NCBI RefSeq assembly: GCF_026240635.1
Contig: NZ_CP110848.1
Location: forward strand, 4,235,741 to 4,299,740
Length of the DNA stretch: 64,000 bases
Source: Trichothermofontia sichuanensis B231
Lineage (GTDB): Bacteria > Cyanobacteriota > Cyanobacteriia > B231
Direction of reading: 5' to 3'
The notes below the pieces were generated by a model. It ran no database searches. It was not told where the DNA came from and saw nothing but the letters and a program-made list of their open reading frames with translations. Each line of letters opens with the position of its first letter. The stretch's first letter is position 1. This document shows, one piece after another, positions 1 through 8,280 of the stretch. Made by a program: the position numbers and the translations under genes.

Positions 1-19
1 TCGCTACGAGTTAGAGTGA

Positions 20-652
20 GTGCTCATGCTTCCCAGCCGTAGCTATGCCCCGGCCCCGCCTCAAGAGGCTGAAACCCGCACCCGAATTTTACTCTCTGCC
101 CGTCGGTTGTTCGCCAATCAAGGGTATGACGGCACCACGACGCGGGATCTGGCTCAGGCAGCGGGGGTGGCGGAGGGAACGTTATTCCGGCATTTTACGA
201 ATAAGAAAGCCATCCTGGTTGAAGTGGTGACCCAAGGCTGGGTGGAGATTCTCACAGACTTGTTGACAGAATTGAGTGAGATGGGCAGTTATAAGGCCGT
301 CGCGAAGGTGATGCATCGCCGGATGCTGCATTTCCGTGAAAATGCCGATTTGCTGAAGGTGTGTTTTATGGAGTCCCAGTTTCATCCTGATTTGCGCGAT
401 CGTATCCAAAAGGAGGTGATTGACAAGATGATGGATGTGGCGGAAGCCTTTTTTCAAACAGCAATGGATCGGGGGGTTTATCGACGGATGGACCCGAAGA
501 TTGTGGCACGGGTGTTTTTGGGGATGTTTACGGTAGCGGGGTTCAGCCAGGACACGATTATGGAACCGGGGGCATCGCCCAAGGCAATGCAGGAGATGGC
601 GGAAGGGCTTGCGGATATTTTCTTGAATGGGGTGCTAGCCCCCACCAGTTGA
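20..652 (+). CDS. TetR/AcrR-family transcriptional regulator
   Basis: A 210-residue DNA-binding repressor of the TetR type. The N-terminal helix-turn-helix (about residues 20-65) shows the family pattern: RILLSARRLFANQGYDGTT, then DLAQAAGVAEGTLFRHFTNK. The rest is the helical ligand-binding and dimerisation domain, which is not diagnostic of a ligand. Translation could begin at GTG 20 or at ATG 26; neither has a strong Shine-Dalgarno sequence and the window edge hides the promoter. It converges with the PBP4-type gene at 690-1793, and no obvious target gene lies beside it here. The family call is firm; ligand and regulon are unknown. Confidence 0.9.
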   Translation: MLMLPSRSYAPAPPQEAETRTRILLSARRLFANQGYDGTTTRDLAQAAGVAEGTLFRHFTNKKAILVEVVTQGWVEILTDLLTELSEMGSYKAVAKVMHRRMLHFRENADLLKVCFMESQFHPDLRDRIQKEVIDKMMDVAEAFFQTAMDRGVYRRMDPKIVARVFLGMFTVAGFSQDTIMEPGASPKAMQEMAEGLADIFLNGVLAPTS

Positions 653-689
653 AACGGTCCAGTACTTCTGGCTTCTGTGATGGTCTTGC

Positions 690-1793
690 CTACCGACAGG
701 GGGTTACTTGCGTTAGCAAGGTCGCAATGTGATCAATACCGCTGACGAGGGCTGTGCCATCCTGACTGGGATGGTTGGCCAGAATGCTAAAGGCCACAGT
801 GCCATAACCAGTACCATCGATATACCCAGAAAGCGCCCGGACCCCCCGTAGGGTTCCCGTCTTCGCATGAACCCGTCCCCGCGCAGGCGAGGATTGCAGC
901 CGATTCCGGAGGGTGCCGCTCACCCCAGCCACAGGCAGTGTTTCCCGAAAGAGTTTGGCATCCGGTGCGGTCATCATGGCCTTGAGCGTCTGGACTAGGG
1001 CAGTAGGAGTTGCCAAATTCTGGCGCGATAACCCAGACCCATCCACTTGCACAAAACTGGCAGGGTTTACCCCCAGAACGGCTAGAGCATCCCTGGCGAT
1101 CGCACTCCCGCCCATTTGTTTGAACAGGGTATCAGCAGCGGCATTATCGCTCCACCGATGGATGGCCGCGATCGTGTTGGGGAGTGAGGCCGATCGCGCT
1201 TTGAGTGCCGGGTTGTAGATCTGCAACGCAGCCGCTGTAGTGAACAGTTTGTTATTCGAGGCTGGAATGAGGTAGGTATCGGCATTGTGGCTATACAGGG
1301 GCATGGGTGATGTCACCGGCTCGACGAGAACGCCCCAGGTGCTGCCGGCATAACGGGGGCTATTGATGACCGCTGCAATCTGACTGATCAGTTGGGGAGG
1401 GCAAACATTTTCCGCGATCGGGGGGCGGGGGCTAGGCTGTTCCGGGGGCGGAACGGGAATCGGAATGGTCTGGGCGGGTGCTTCCGGGATAGGCCGTGCT
1501 CCCGGTGGCATGATGGGAGTGGGGGAAGCCGGTTGGCGAGCGTTGCCAGAACCCGAAACCCGAACCGTATCGACGACAAAGCCTTGGGCTTGATGAGCAG
1601 CTTGCGGTTGAACGGGAGTCCGGGCCTGGGTTTGAGTCGGATAAGTCTGAGTCGTGCGGACGGGAACGGTGACCGCTGGTCGCTGCTGTGCTAGGGCCGC
1701 GCCACTGTGGCCAACGATCGCCAGGGTGGTGATCAAGGTGGCGGATGGGAGACATCCTTGAAGCCAACCACAAATTCCTCGCATTGTTTTCAT
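690..1793 (-). CDS. Compact D-alanyl-D-alanine carboxypeptidase, S13 (PBP4) family
   Basis: Exported penicillin-binding protein that would trim or cleave cross-linked peptidoglycan peptides in the periplasm. A signal peptide ends near the ALA of residues 33-35, followed by a Pro-rich linker (about 91-127). The three active-site motifs are visible: S179-N-N-K182 (SxxK), S215-D-N (SxN) and K311-T-G (KTG). Only about 33 residues separate the SxxK and SxN motifs, whereas in E. coli PBP4 a large extra region of about 200 residues sits there, so this is a minimal version of the fold. The total of 367 residues is short for the family. The start is the ATG at 1791-1793. The family call is secure; the true substrate is inferred. 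Confidence 0.85.
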   Translation of the reverse strand: MKTMRGICGWLQGCLPSATLITTLAIVGHSGAALAQQRPAVTVPVRTTQTYPTQTQARTPVQPQAAHQAQGFVVDTVRVSGSGNARQPASPTPIMPPGARPIPEAPAQTIPIPVPPPEQPSPRPPIAENVCPPQLISQIAAVINSPRYAGSTWGVLVEPVTSPMPLYSHNADTYLIPASNNKLFTTAAALQIYNPALKARSASLPNTIAAIHRWSDNAAADTLFKQMGGSAIARDALAVLGVNPASFVQVDGSGLSRQNLATPTALVQTLKAMMTAPDAKLFRETLPVAGVSGTLRNRLQSSPARGRVHAKTGTLRGVRALSGYIDGTGYGTVAFSILANHPSQDGTALVSGIDHIATLLTQVTPCR

Positions 1794-2172
1794 TCCTTAT
1801 GTCGATCGCTAGGTAGATGGGTTTGACGCGGTAGATCACCCTTGTCCCAGCACAAACCGTCGCATAGCTGTAGCCATGTGCCGAACAAACACTAGAAATG
1901 GACAATGCCAACCCCTAAAACTAGGAGAAAACTTTCCTGGTGAAAGCAGTGATTGCTGAGATCCGTACTAATCCCTGGTGCCCATACCCTTCGCATGGCA
2001 CCAGGGGTAATCAGTACAGTTTCATAGAACTCATGCGTGAGCGGAAGTTCCCGGCGATCGTGAGGGCAATCGCCCCCAAGCTTAAGCCCCCAAGCTTAAA
2101 ATATCAGGCGCATTCCCAGCCAGTGATTCTCCAGTGGGGATGCTATACGAACGCCCATCGTGACCGATCTGC
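1794..2172. repeat. Intergenic region with a strong hairpin
   Basis: About 380 bases without a convincing gene. At 1973-2006 a perfect inverted repeat, CCCTGGTGCC and GGCACCAGGG, encloses a 14-base loop; less perfect pairing extends outwards through TACTAAT and GTAATCAGTA. There is no T-run, so it is not a classic terminator. An open frame across this region (1940-2176) has no recognisable protein character and was not called. Confidence 0.5.
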
Positions 2173-3027
2173 TTAACCATCCTCTGGATCAATCCCCAAT
2201 GCCCGCAACCGCGCAGCCAACTGCTCGGCCCGTTGCCGCTCCTGTTCCGCCCGTTGTCGCTCCTGTTCCGCCCGTTGTCGCTCCTGTTCCGCCCGTTGTC
2301 GCTCCTGTTCCGCCTGTTGCTCGGCCCGCTCAGCCCGCTCTTGGCGCGTGGGTACCCAATTTCCCTCAGCGTCGTACCAACGCAACCACAAGCCTTCTAC
2401 CCCGTCATAGGGGCCTGACCACACCCCTAACCCCAGTTCTAGCTCCGCGAACCAGAATTGAGGTTCTATCAAATCTACTGGCTCGTAGCAGCCCTCCTGG
2501 AGTTGAAATAATCGAAAATGATTTTCATAACGATCAAAAACGCCATAGTAGGGAATCTGTAAAATTTGCTCGTAGACTTCCCATTTCGTCGGCGGCTGAT
2601 GACTCCCCCGTGCTGTATGCCCCAGATCATCCTCTTCGGTTCCAGGCGATAACAACTCAATCACCAGAAATGGTGATACCTGCTCCTGCCAAACCACGTA
2701 ACTCCAGCGCAATTCCTGCTGACGGGTGGCCAGATTCACCCCCATGACGAGGAACCAATCCGGGCGCTTGTGCCAGAGTGGGTGTCGCCAATCATAGTAG
2801 AGATTGAGATCCGTACCAAAAAAGAGCGTTTCCCTGGCCAGAATGGGCGATTGGCACGTCTCTTGTAAGAGTCGCGGCTGCATCAGATGGAACTCGTCGG
2901 GCAATCCAAGCTCCTCCGGATCTTCGCTGGGTAGATCGTACATCGTGGGCAGCGTTTCACGGGGAGGCATAGACTGAAGCGCAGGTGGCAGCGGGGATTG
3001 GGGCATGGCGATCACCATCGGGCACAC
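2173..3027 (-). CDS. Uma2 family (DUF820) restriction-endonuclease-fold protein with coiled-coil tail
   Basis: A 284-residue protein of the Uma2/DUF820 family, a PD-(D/E)XK-like fold greatly expanded in cyanobacteria and of unproven function. Supporting motifs are the conserved KRPDWFLVMGV, SPFLVIELLSPG and WEVYEQILQIPYYGVFDR segments. The C-terminus carries a heptad-like tail made of four EQERQRA units encoded by a 21-bp tandem repeat (about 2236-2320), ending in AARLRALGIDP. The second Uma2 protein at 59202-59987 shares the same tail ending. Start is uncertain: ATG 3027 or the ATG four codons inside. Possible roles in DNA cleavage are inferred only from fold. Confidence 0.85.
   Translation of the reverse strand: MCPMVIAMPQSPLPPALQSMPPRETLPTMYDLPSEDPEELGLPDEFHLMQPRLLQETCQSPILARETLFFGTDLNLYYDWRHPLWHKRPDWFLVMGVNLATRQQELRWSYVVWQEQVSPFLVIELLSPGTEEDDLGHTARGSHQPPTKWEVYEQILQIPYYGVFDRYENHFRLFQLQEGCYEPVDLIEPQFWFAELELGLGVWSGPYDGVEGLWLRWYDAEGNWVPTRQERAERAEQQAEQERQRAEQERQRAEQERQRAEQERQRAEQLAARLRALGIDPEDG
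2236..2320. repeat. 21-bp tandem repeat inside the Uma2 gene
   Basis: About four near-identical copies of a 21-bp unit (CGCTCCTGTTCCGCCCGTTGT on this strand, rotations aside) encode EQERQRA heptads in a predicted charged coiled coil. Copy number is likely to vary between strains through slippage. Confidence 0.85.
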
Positions 3028-3105
3028 TGGTCTCAGCCTAGCATTTGGGACGGCTGGTCATCGAGCTTCAGTCGATGGCTACTAAGCAGGAGAGGGACTT
3101 AAAAA

Positions 3106-3215
3106 TCCGGCTCCCCTTCGCCCACAAGGGGTGAAGGAGTTGGGGGATGAGGGTTGCCAGTCGGATCCAGATCCGAACCTTAACTGTGTACTGAGTCAAT
3201 TAGGTAAAGGCTGTA
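3106..3215. repeat. Family A short repeat, partial copy
   Basis: Shares the right-hand half of the family A element (compare 34646-34869): a TTGGGGGATGAGGG core, a GGATC..GATCC block, CCTTAACTGTGTACTGAG and the terminal GGTAAAGGCTGTA. The left terminus is missing. It is followed within 16 bases by a family B copy. Confidence 0.75.
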
Positions 3216-3230
3216 CTCGGCCCCCACTCG

Positions 3231-3335
3231 TATAGTCATTACAATTTAGACTGAAACGGCCCCTCACCCCTAGCCCCTCTCCTAGAACGGGAGAGGCGAG
3301 TAAAAACTGTATCGTTCTTATTTGGATTGGCCATA
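3231..3335. repeat. Family B short repeat (MITE-like)
   Basis: About 105 bp running from TATAGTCATT to GGATTGGCCATA. The termini are imperfect inverted repeats of roughly 29 bp, both ending inward in ACAG-like sequence, and the centre is a hairpin of the CCCCTCTCC..GGAGAGG type. Non-coding. Other copies are at 5960, 7199, 28728, 34868, 45078 and 62886. Confidence 0.8.
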
Positions 3336-3357
3336 ACTAAGCATAGGGTAAGGCTGA

Positions 3358-4290
3358 CTAAGCCGTTTTCTGGGCAATCAGCGTGCGGTGACGGGGGCTG
3401 TTCAAGGTAACCGTTGGGGCCTGGAAACCCGCAGCCACGATCGCCGCTTCCAAATCCAGGTTGAAGTACTCATCCAAATAGGGTTCGGTGCTTTTGAGGA
3501 GGGTGAACACGTAGGGAGGCAAGCTGGCAAATACATCCGATCGCGGATTCATATCCATAATGGCCATATAGCCGCCTGGACGGACTAACCGATAGGCTTC
3601 TTGCAGAAGGGCGATCGCAGCTTGGGCGGGCAATTCATGGAAAACGAGACAGGCGGAGACTAAATCATAGGACGCGGCAGGGAGTCCCGTGGCCTCAGCG
3701 GCGGCGTGAATCCAGGTGATCGGGCGAGGACGCTTCTGGGTTTGGTGGTGGGCGATCGCCAGGAAATAGGGTGAGAGATCGATACCGGTTAGCTCCGCCT
3801 CCGGGTAGGTGTCCTGAAGGGTGACGGTACTCATGCCGACCCCGCAGCCCAGATCGACGATCGTGCGGGGGGTCGGCATTTGGGCGGTTAGGACTTGGTG
3901 ATAACTCTGGCGCAAACGGGCATCCCCCGTTGCCCCTGCTTCGGGCCAAATGCGGGCATGGACGGCACGGGCCGCAACTTCCACTTCCATCGCTGGTCGC
4001 CAGCCCAGGTTGCCTTCGTCGTAGGCATGGAATGAGGTTAGATAATAGTCGGGATAGGCGAGATCAGGGTTTTGAACGGCTGCCAAAGCAGTAGCCCAGG
4101 TTCCATCCCCCAGCGCTTGCAATGCCTGCACGTGTTGCCGCCAGGGGACCCCAATCTCTTCCGCCCGCTTGACCATCATGCTGCGGGCCTGGTGTTTAGC
4201 CAATTGGGCGATCGGCTTAATGGCTAACACGGTATTAATCAGGGTGGTGGTGAGACCAGCAGGCGCAGCGGTGGCAGCAGACATAGGCAT
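3358..4290 (-). CDS. Class I SAM-dependent methyltransferase
   Basis: A 310-residue methyltransferase. The C-terminal two thirds carry the SAM fold: motif I is IVDLGCGVGMSTVTL, followed by an acidic strand end in LTGIDLSPYFL, then ASYDLVSACLVFHELP and the LVRPGGYMAIMDMNP strand typical of small-molecule methyltransferases (UbiE/MenG-like group). The N-terminal ~130 residues are helical with no catalytic motif seen. It is transcribed away from chlP, 419 bp from it, and its substrate cannot be read from the sequence. A role in lipid or quinone methylation is possible but only inferred. Confidence 0.85.
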   Translation of the reverse strand: MPMSAATAAPAGLTTTLINTVLAIKPIAQLAKHQARSMMVKRAEEIGVPWRQHVQALQALGDGTWATALAAVQNPDLAYPDYYLTSFHAYDEGNLGWRPAMEVEVAARAVHARIWPEAGATGDARLRQSYHQVLTAQMPTPRTIVDLGCGVGMSTVTLQDTYPEAELTGIDLSPYFLAIAHHQTQKRPRPITWIHAAAEATGLPAASYDLVSACLVFHELPAQAAIALLQEAYRLVRPGGYMAIMDMNPRSDVFASLPPYVFTLLKSTEPYLDEYFNLDLEAAIVAAGFQAPTVTLNSPRHRTLIAQKTA

Positions 4291-4566
4291 TAGGATAGGG
4301 TGGTGAACAGGTCAAGTATGGCTCTGAGCCAGCATAGGCTAACCGTCGATCAGGGGTCAAGTTAACGCCGATGGTCACTGCGCAGACCTTGGAGCGGGTG
4401 AGGGCAACCGCCCATTCCCCCCGGCCCATCCCCAACCGATTGCCCAGAACCCACCCAGATCATTACTGTCTGTAAATTTTTACAATTGAATCTTGCCAAT
4501 TATTCCCAAAACCCTTCTATAATCAGGGCTTCATCCAACCTAACCTATCACAGCAATACTCCTTAT

Positions 4567-4601
4567 GTTTACGAAACATTCTCCTTTGTTTGCGAAACAT
4601 T
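4567..4601 (+). promoter_or_regulatory. Paired direct repeats upstream of chlP
   Basis: GTTTACGAAACATT at 4567-4580 and GTTTGCGAAACATT at 4588-4601 differ at one base and are spaced exactly 21 bp start to start, two helical turns. A TATATT box follows at 4606-4611. The arrangement suggests binding sites for an activator or repressor of chlP. The regulator is unknown. Confidence 0.45.
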
Positions 4602-4709
4602 AAGGTATATTGCGTTTCAGATACATCTCCAACTTTGGGAAGCGAGGGGGCCAAAGGTGCGTGATACCATCCAAAACGTTACCCCTAGAAGATTGACAGG
4701 AGAAAACCT

Positions 4710-5933
4710 TTGGCACTGCGGGTTGCTGTTGTTGGTTCTGGTCCGGCAGGTTCTTCCGCTGCCGAGACGTTAGCAAAAGCGGGTATTGAAACCTATTTAT
4801 TTGAGCGCAAGCTAGATAATGCTAAGCCCTGTGGCGGTGCGATTCCGTTGTGCATGGTCTCTGAGTTTGAGTTACCGCCGGAGATCATCGATCGCCGGGT
4901 GCGCAAGATGAAGATGATTTCACCCTCCAACATTGAGGTGAACATCGGTAGCACCCTCAAGGACGATGAGTACATTGGGATGTGCCGCCGGGAAGTGTTG
5001 GATAGCTTCCTGCGCAACCGGGCCAACAAGCTGGGCGCAACGCTGATCAATGGCACGGTGCATGGGGTGGATATGCCCCAAAACAGCACCGATCCCTACA
5101 CGCTCCACTACGCCGATCACTCTGATGGCAGCGTGGAAGGGGTAGCCAAAACGCTCCAGGTGGATCTGATCATTGGGGCTGATGGGGCCAACTCCCGGAT
5201 TGCCAAGGCAATGGATGCAGGGGATTACAACTACGCGATCGCCTTCCAAGAGCGCATCCGCCTGCCCGAAGACAAGATGGCCTACTACGAAGAATTAGCA
5301 GAAATGTACGTGGGCGATGATGTGTCCCCCGACTTTTACGCCTGGGTCTTCCCCAAATATGACCACGTGGCTGTCGGGACCGGCACCATGCAGGTCAACA
5401 AGATGAAGATTAAGCAACTGCAAGCGGGTATTCGGGCACGGGCCGCCAAGCGGTTGGAAGGTGGCAAAATTATCAAGGTGGAAGCCCATCCCATTCCGGA
5501 ACATCCCCGTCCACGTCGGGTTGTTGGCCGCATTGCCTTGGTGGGAGATGCGGCGGGTTATGTCACCAAATCCTCCGGTGAGGGGATTTACTTCGCCGCC
5601 AAGTCCGGGCGGATGTGTGCCGAGACGATCGTCGAAGCCTCCCGCAATGGTGCCCGCATTCCCACGGAAGAGGATCTGAAGGTATACCTGAACCGTTGGG
5701 ACAAAAAGTACGGCATGACCTACCTTGTATTGGATTGGCTGCAACGGATCTTTTACCGCTCCGATGCCACCCGCGAAGCCTTCGTGGAAATGTGCGCCGA
5801 CATTGACGTGCAAAGGCTAACCTTCGACAGCTACCTGTACAAGACTGTCGTGCCTGCCAATCCCCTGGTGCAGTTGAAGATTACAGCTAAGACGATTGGC
5901 AGTCTTCTCCGCGGCCATGCCCTCGCGCCCTAG
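4710..5933 (+). CDS. chlP: Geranylgeranyl reductase (chlorophyll phytyl side chain)
   Basis: Reduces the geranylgeranyl group of geranylgeranyl-diphosphate or -chlorophyllide to phytyl, supplying chlorophyll and tocopherol synthesis at the thylakoid. The 407-residue length equals the cyanobacterial family. The FAD Rossmann motif VAVVGSGPAGSSAAETLA is at the N-terminus, IIGADGANS is in the middle, and VVGRIALVGDAAGYVTKSSG is the second FAD contact. The start is an unusual TTG (4710-4712) preceded by ACAGGAGA at 4696-4703; the first residues MALRVAVVG fit the family exactly. The long upstream region holds paired repeats (4567-4601). It stands alone, followed by a family B repeat. Confidence 0.95.
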   Translation: MALRVAVVGSGPAGSSAAETLAKAGIETYLFERKLDNAKPCGGAIPLCMVSEFELPPEIIDRRVRKMKMISPSNIEVNIGSTLKDDEYIGMCRREVLDSFLRNRANKLGATLINGTVHGVDMPQNSTDPYTLHYADHSDGSVEGVAKTLQVDLIIGADGANSRIAKAMDAGDYNYAIAFQERIRLPEDKMAYYEELAEMYVGDDVSPDFYAWVFPKYDHVAVGTGTMQVNKMKIKQLQAGIRARAAKRLEGGKIIKVEAHPIPEHPRPRRVVGRIALVGDAAGYVTKSSGEGIYFAAKSGRMCAETIVEASRNGARIPTEEDLKVYLNRWDKKYGMTYLVLDWLQRIFYRSDATREAFVEMCADIDVQRLTFDSYLYKTVVPANPLVQLKITAKTIGSLLRGHALAP

Positions 5934-6609
5934 GTTTGTCATTCAGGCTCTCCTGGGTTTATGGTCAATCCAAATAAGAACGATACAGTTTTTCACTCGC
6001 CTCTCCCGCTCTGGGAGAGGGGCTGGAGGTGAGGGTGCTGTTTCAGCCTAAATTGCAATGGCTATACACCCAAATAGCGGCAGAGCCGTCAGTCAAAAGT
6101 CTAAATTCGACATTCAGGCCGGGGAGTGGGGCGATCGCAGCCATCGGCGTTTGGCAACCGGTGGTCCTCATCCTCTAGCCCCTGCTCCCAAGTTGGGCAA
6201 AAGGCAGCGAGCTTACCAGTTTCTCTCCCAAGCTGGGAGAGAAACTTAGGGGAAGGGTCAAGGATGAGGGTCGCAAATGTGGAAAGCCTCTGCGCGTGAG
6301 CATTGGCAGGGGTAGAAACCCCACAGGCGAGCCAGTGCAGAATCTTTCTTGTTAAGATCGCTAACTCTCCTGAAGCAACCATAAGTTCTTGAATTAAGAA
6401 TAGAGATAAGATGACTCGATGTCCGAGTCTCTTCCAGGGGTGTGGGCTGGAAAGCCAGCCAAAACCTTAACACCTCGCTGGCAAGGGGTGCGGCATGACA
6501 CGGTTAATGCTAAACCAGTAGTGTTATCAGGTTGAGTGGGGATTCCCGCAGCGCCGCGATCGTTTAGAGTCAGCGTTGTAGGAGCCTCAGAATCATCGAT
6601 AGGGGGGGT
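5934..6609. repeat. Intergenic region: family B copy and a second palindromic repeat
   Basis: Family B occupies 5960-6066 (TATGGTCAATCC to GCAATGGCTATA). At about 6165-6270 is another palindromic element: CCTCATCCTCTAGCCCC is answered by GGGGAAGGGTCAAGGATGAGGG, with an inner pair TTTCTCTCCCAAGC and GCTGGGAGAGAAA. The remaining 340 bases before the response regulator hold no gene that can be supported and presumably include its promoter. Confidence 0.65.
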
Positions 6610-6987
6610 ATGAGTACAGTTCTGGTCGTTGATGATAGCCATACCGCACGGGAAATGGTCGCTAAGCTTCTTAAGCAAAATGGGCTGGATGTGATTGAGG
6701 CCAGTGATGGCCTTGAGGCAAAGGAGTATTTGGCGACGAGTACACCGGATTTGGTGGTGACCGATGTGGTCATGCCCCGGATGAATGGATATGAACTCTG
6801 CCGCTGGATTAAGAGTGATCCCAAAACGCAACATACACCTGTCCTCATGTGTACCAGCAAAAACCAGGAGTTCGATCGCTACTGGGGAACCAAGCAAGGG
6901 GCCGATGCCTACATCACCAAACCCTTCCACCCGCCGGAAATGTTAAAAACGGTCAAGCAACTGTTACGCCAGGCCCAAAGTACCTAG
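6610..6987 (+). CDS. Single-domain CheY/PilH-like response regulator
   Basis: A 125-residue free-standing receiver domain. The acidic pair is in VLVVDDSH, the phospho-acceptor Asp is in LVVTDVVMPRMNGYEL, the Thr/Ser switch is in VLMCTSKN and the Lys in DAYITKPFHP. CRWIKSDPKTQHTPV resembles the PilG/PilH regulators of type IV pilus phototaxis in cyanobacteria. It is not in a pil/che operon here: both flanks are repeat-rich intergenic DNA, so its partner kinase lies elsewhere. Confidence is high for the receiver and moderate for the PilH-like assignment. Confidence 0.9.
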   Translation: MSTVLVVDDSHTAREMVAKLLKQNGLDVIEASDGLEAKEYLATSTPDLVVTDVVMPRMNGYELCRWIKSDPKTQHTPVLMCTSKNQEFDRYWGTKQGADAYITKPFHPPEMLKTVKQLLRQAQST

Positions 6988-7551
6988 CCCTGACAGAGAT
7001 AATCACTCAGTTGCCCTCACTGCTCACTGCTCTATCCTGACTCCTAAATCCCTTCTCCCGCAAGGGAGGAAGGGACTTTAACCCAAAATCCTGGTTCAAT
7101 GAGCACCGCGCGCTCTAGGAGAGGGGTAGGGGTGGGGGCAGTCCGAGTTTTGTCAGTCAATCAGGTACAGCTTTTACCTAATTTACTCAGTACACAATTA
7201 TAGTCAATCCAAATAAGAACGATACAGTTTTTCACTCCCCTCTCCCAGAGCGGGAGAGGGGCTGGGGGTGAGGGTGGTGTTTCAGCCTAAATTGCAATGA
7301 CTATAAGTACACAGTTAAGGTTTGGATCTGGATCCGACCGGCAACCCTCATCCCCCAACCCCTTTGCCTAAAAAGGGCGAAGGGGAGCCGGATTTGCCAG
7401 TCCCTCTCCCGCTCTGGGAGAAGGGACTTAGGGATGAGGGGCAAAGCAAAGTCCCTTTGCTGCTTGGGTAGGAGTCAGGATAGAGCAGTGAGAAATGAGG
7501 GCAACTGAGCGACTATTTCCATTCTGTTTCCTCTCTTTTCTCTCTTCTGCC
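6988..7551. repeat. Nested repeat cluster (families C, A and B)
   Basis: A repeat-only interval. Inverted copies of a family C segment lie at about 7000-7050 (ACTCAGTTGCCCTCACTGC to TATCCTGACTCCTA) and 7468-7515 (its reverse complement with few changes). Between them lies a family A element (about 7166-7450) that is itself split by a complete family B element at 7199-7305. B is flanked by AGTACACAAT (7189-7198) and AGTACACAGT (7306-7315), a duplication of sequence that occurs once in other A copies. Confidence 0.8.
7199..7305. mobile_element. Family B MITE inserted in family A, with target-site duplication
   Basis: A 107-bp non-coding element running from TATAGTCAATCC to GCAATGACTATA. The ends form an imperfect inverted repeat of about 29 bp. 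The eight bases AGTACACA are perfectly duplicated on either side (ten bases with one mismatch), and the uninterrupted host sequence can be read in family A copies such as 59100-59148. This is direct evidence that family B has moved as a unit. No transposase matching its ends was found in the window. Confidence 0.8.
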
Positions 7552-8280
7552 CTAGGAGCGCGATTGGGAAGGGTTACTGCGATTTTCGGCAGGTCGGATG
7601 GCCGAGCGTACCTGGCTACCGCTCAATTCGGCGGTGTGGGAGGGGGGATGCTTGCGCTGGAGCTGGTTACGACCATTGCGGATAATGCGCATCATCTCGT
7701 TGAGTTGCTGCTCGATCGAACTCAACACGCGATCGGCGTATTCATCCGCTCCCTGCTCTAGCGATTCACATTCCATCAGGGTACGGCGCTGGACCTCACT
7801 AAGTTCCTGTTGGGCTTGCCGTCGCATTTGCTCAATTTCCTGCAAGGTCTGCTCCCGTGCCGCTTCACATTCCTGCTGCACCTGTTGCCAGATTTGACGG
7901 GCTTCCATTTCCGCTTGCTGGATAATTCCCAACTCATCCTTAATCTGGGCAGCTCGCTGTTCAGCCGCTTCGATGATCGATCGGGCGTACTGTTCCGTTT
8001 CCAGTAAAATCTCCTCCCGCTGCTCGACGATTTCTTGGGCTTCCCGAAACGCCGCCGGCAAACTTAGACGCACCAAGTCCAACTGCTCCAAAAACTGCTC
8101 CTCATCGATGAGCGTCCAACGGGTGAGGGGAATGCGGGTACTGTCGAGGATCAGTTCTTCGAGGCGATTGAGTTCCCTTTGAATGTCTACATTATTCCCT
8201 CCTGCTGCTGAGGTGGGTCTGCTGGCGTAGCCTGATCCGTTACGATCGGGGTCAGTCCGAGAGGAGTCTTGGCGCAGCAT
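7552..8280 (-). CDS. DivIVA-like (Cdv3-type) coiled-coil cell-division protein
   Basis: A 242-residue, mostly helical protein. After a variable 30-residue N-terminus comes [17 protein letters not shown], then a long coiled coil (about residues 75-190) rich in Glu, Gln and Arg. This pattern and its position directly after coaD match the cyanobacterial DivIVA homologue Cdv3, which acts at the division site. The only ATG start (8280) lies 94 bases inside the 3' end of coaD; no other standard start exists before the conserved VDIQ segment, so the genes appear to overlap and be translationally coupled. The C-terminal 45 residues are basic and disordered. The Cdv3 assignment is from family memory, not alignment. 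Confidence 0.7.
   Translation of the reverse strand: MLRQDSSRTDPDRNGSGYASRPTSAAGGNNVDIQRELNRLEELILDSTRIPLTRWTLIDEEQFLEQLDLVRLSLPAAFREAQEIVEQREEILLETEQYARSIIEAAEQRAAQIKDELGIIQQAEMEARQIWQQVQQECEAAREQTLQEIEQMRRQAQQELSEVQRRTLMECESLEQGADEYADRVLSSIEQQLNEMMRIIRNGRNQLQRKHPPSHTAELSGSQVRSAIRPAENRSNPSQSRS

Noticed and set aside
1940-2176. Open frame of 78 codons on the plus strand
   Set aside because: It crosses the hairpin at 1973-2006, has no protein-like pattern and no ribosome binding site.
3240-3300. CRISPR-like direct repeats with CCCTCTCCC cores across the window
   Set aside because: Copies are dispersed, not regularly spaced; they are hairpin cores of families A and B.
4486-4773. Open frame of 95 codons before chlP
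   Set aside because: It overlaps the chlP start and the promoter repeats and shows no family character.
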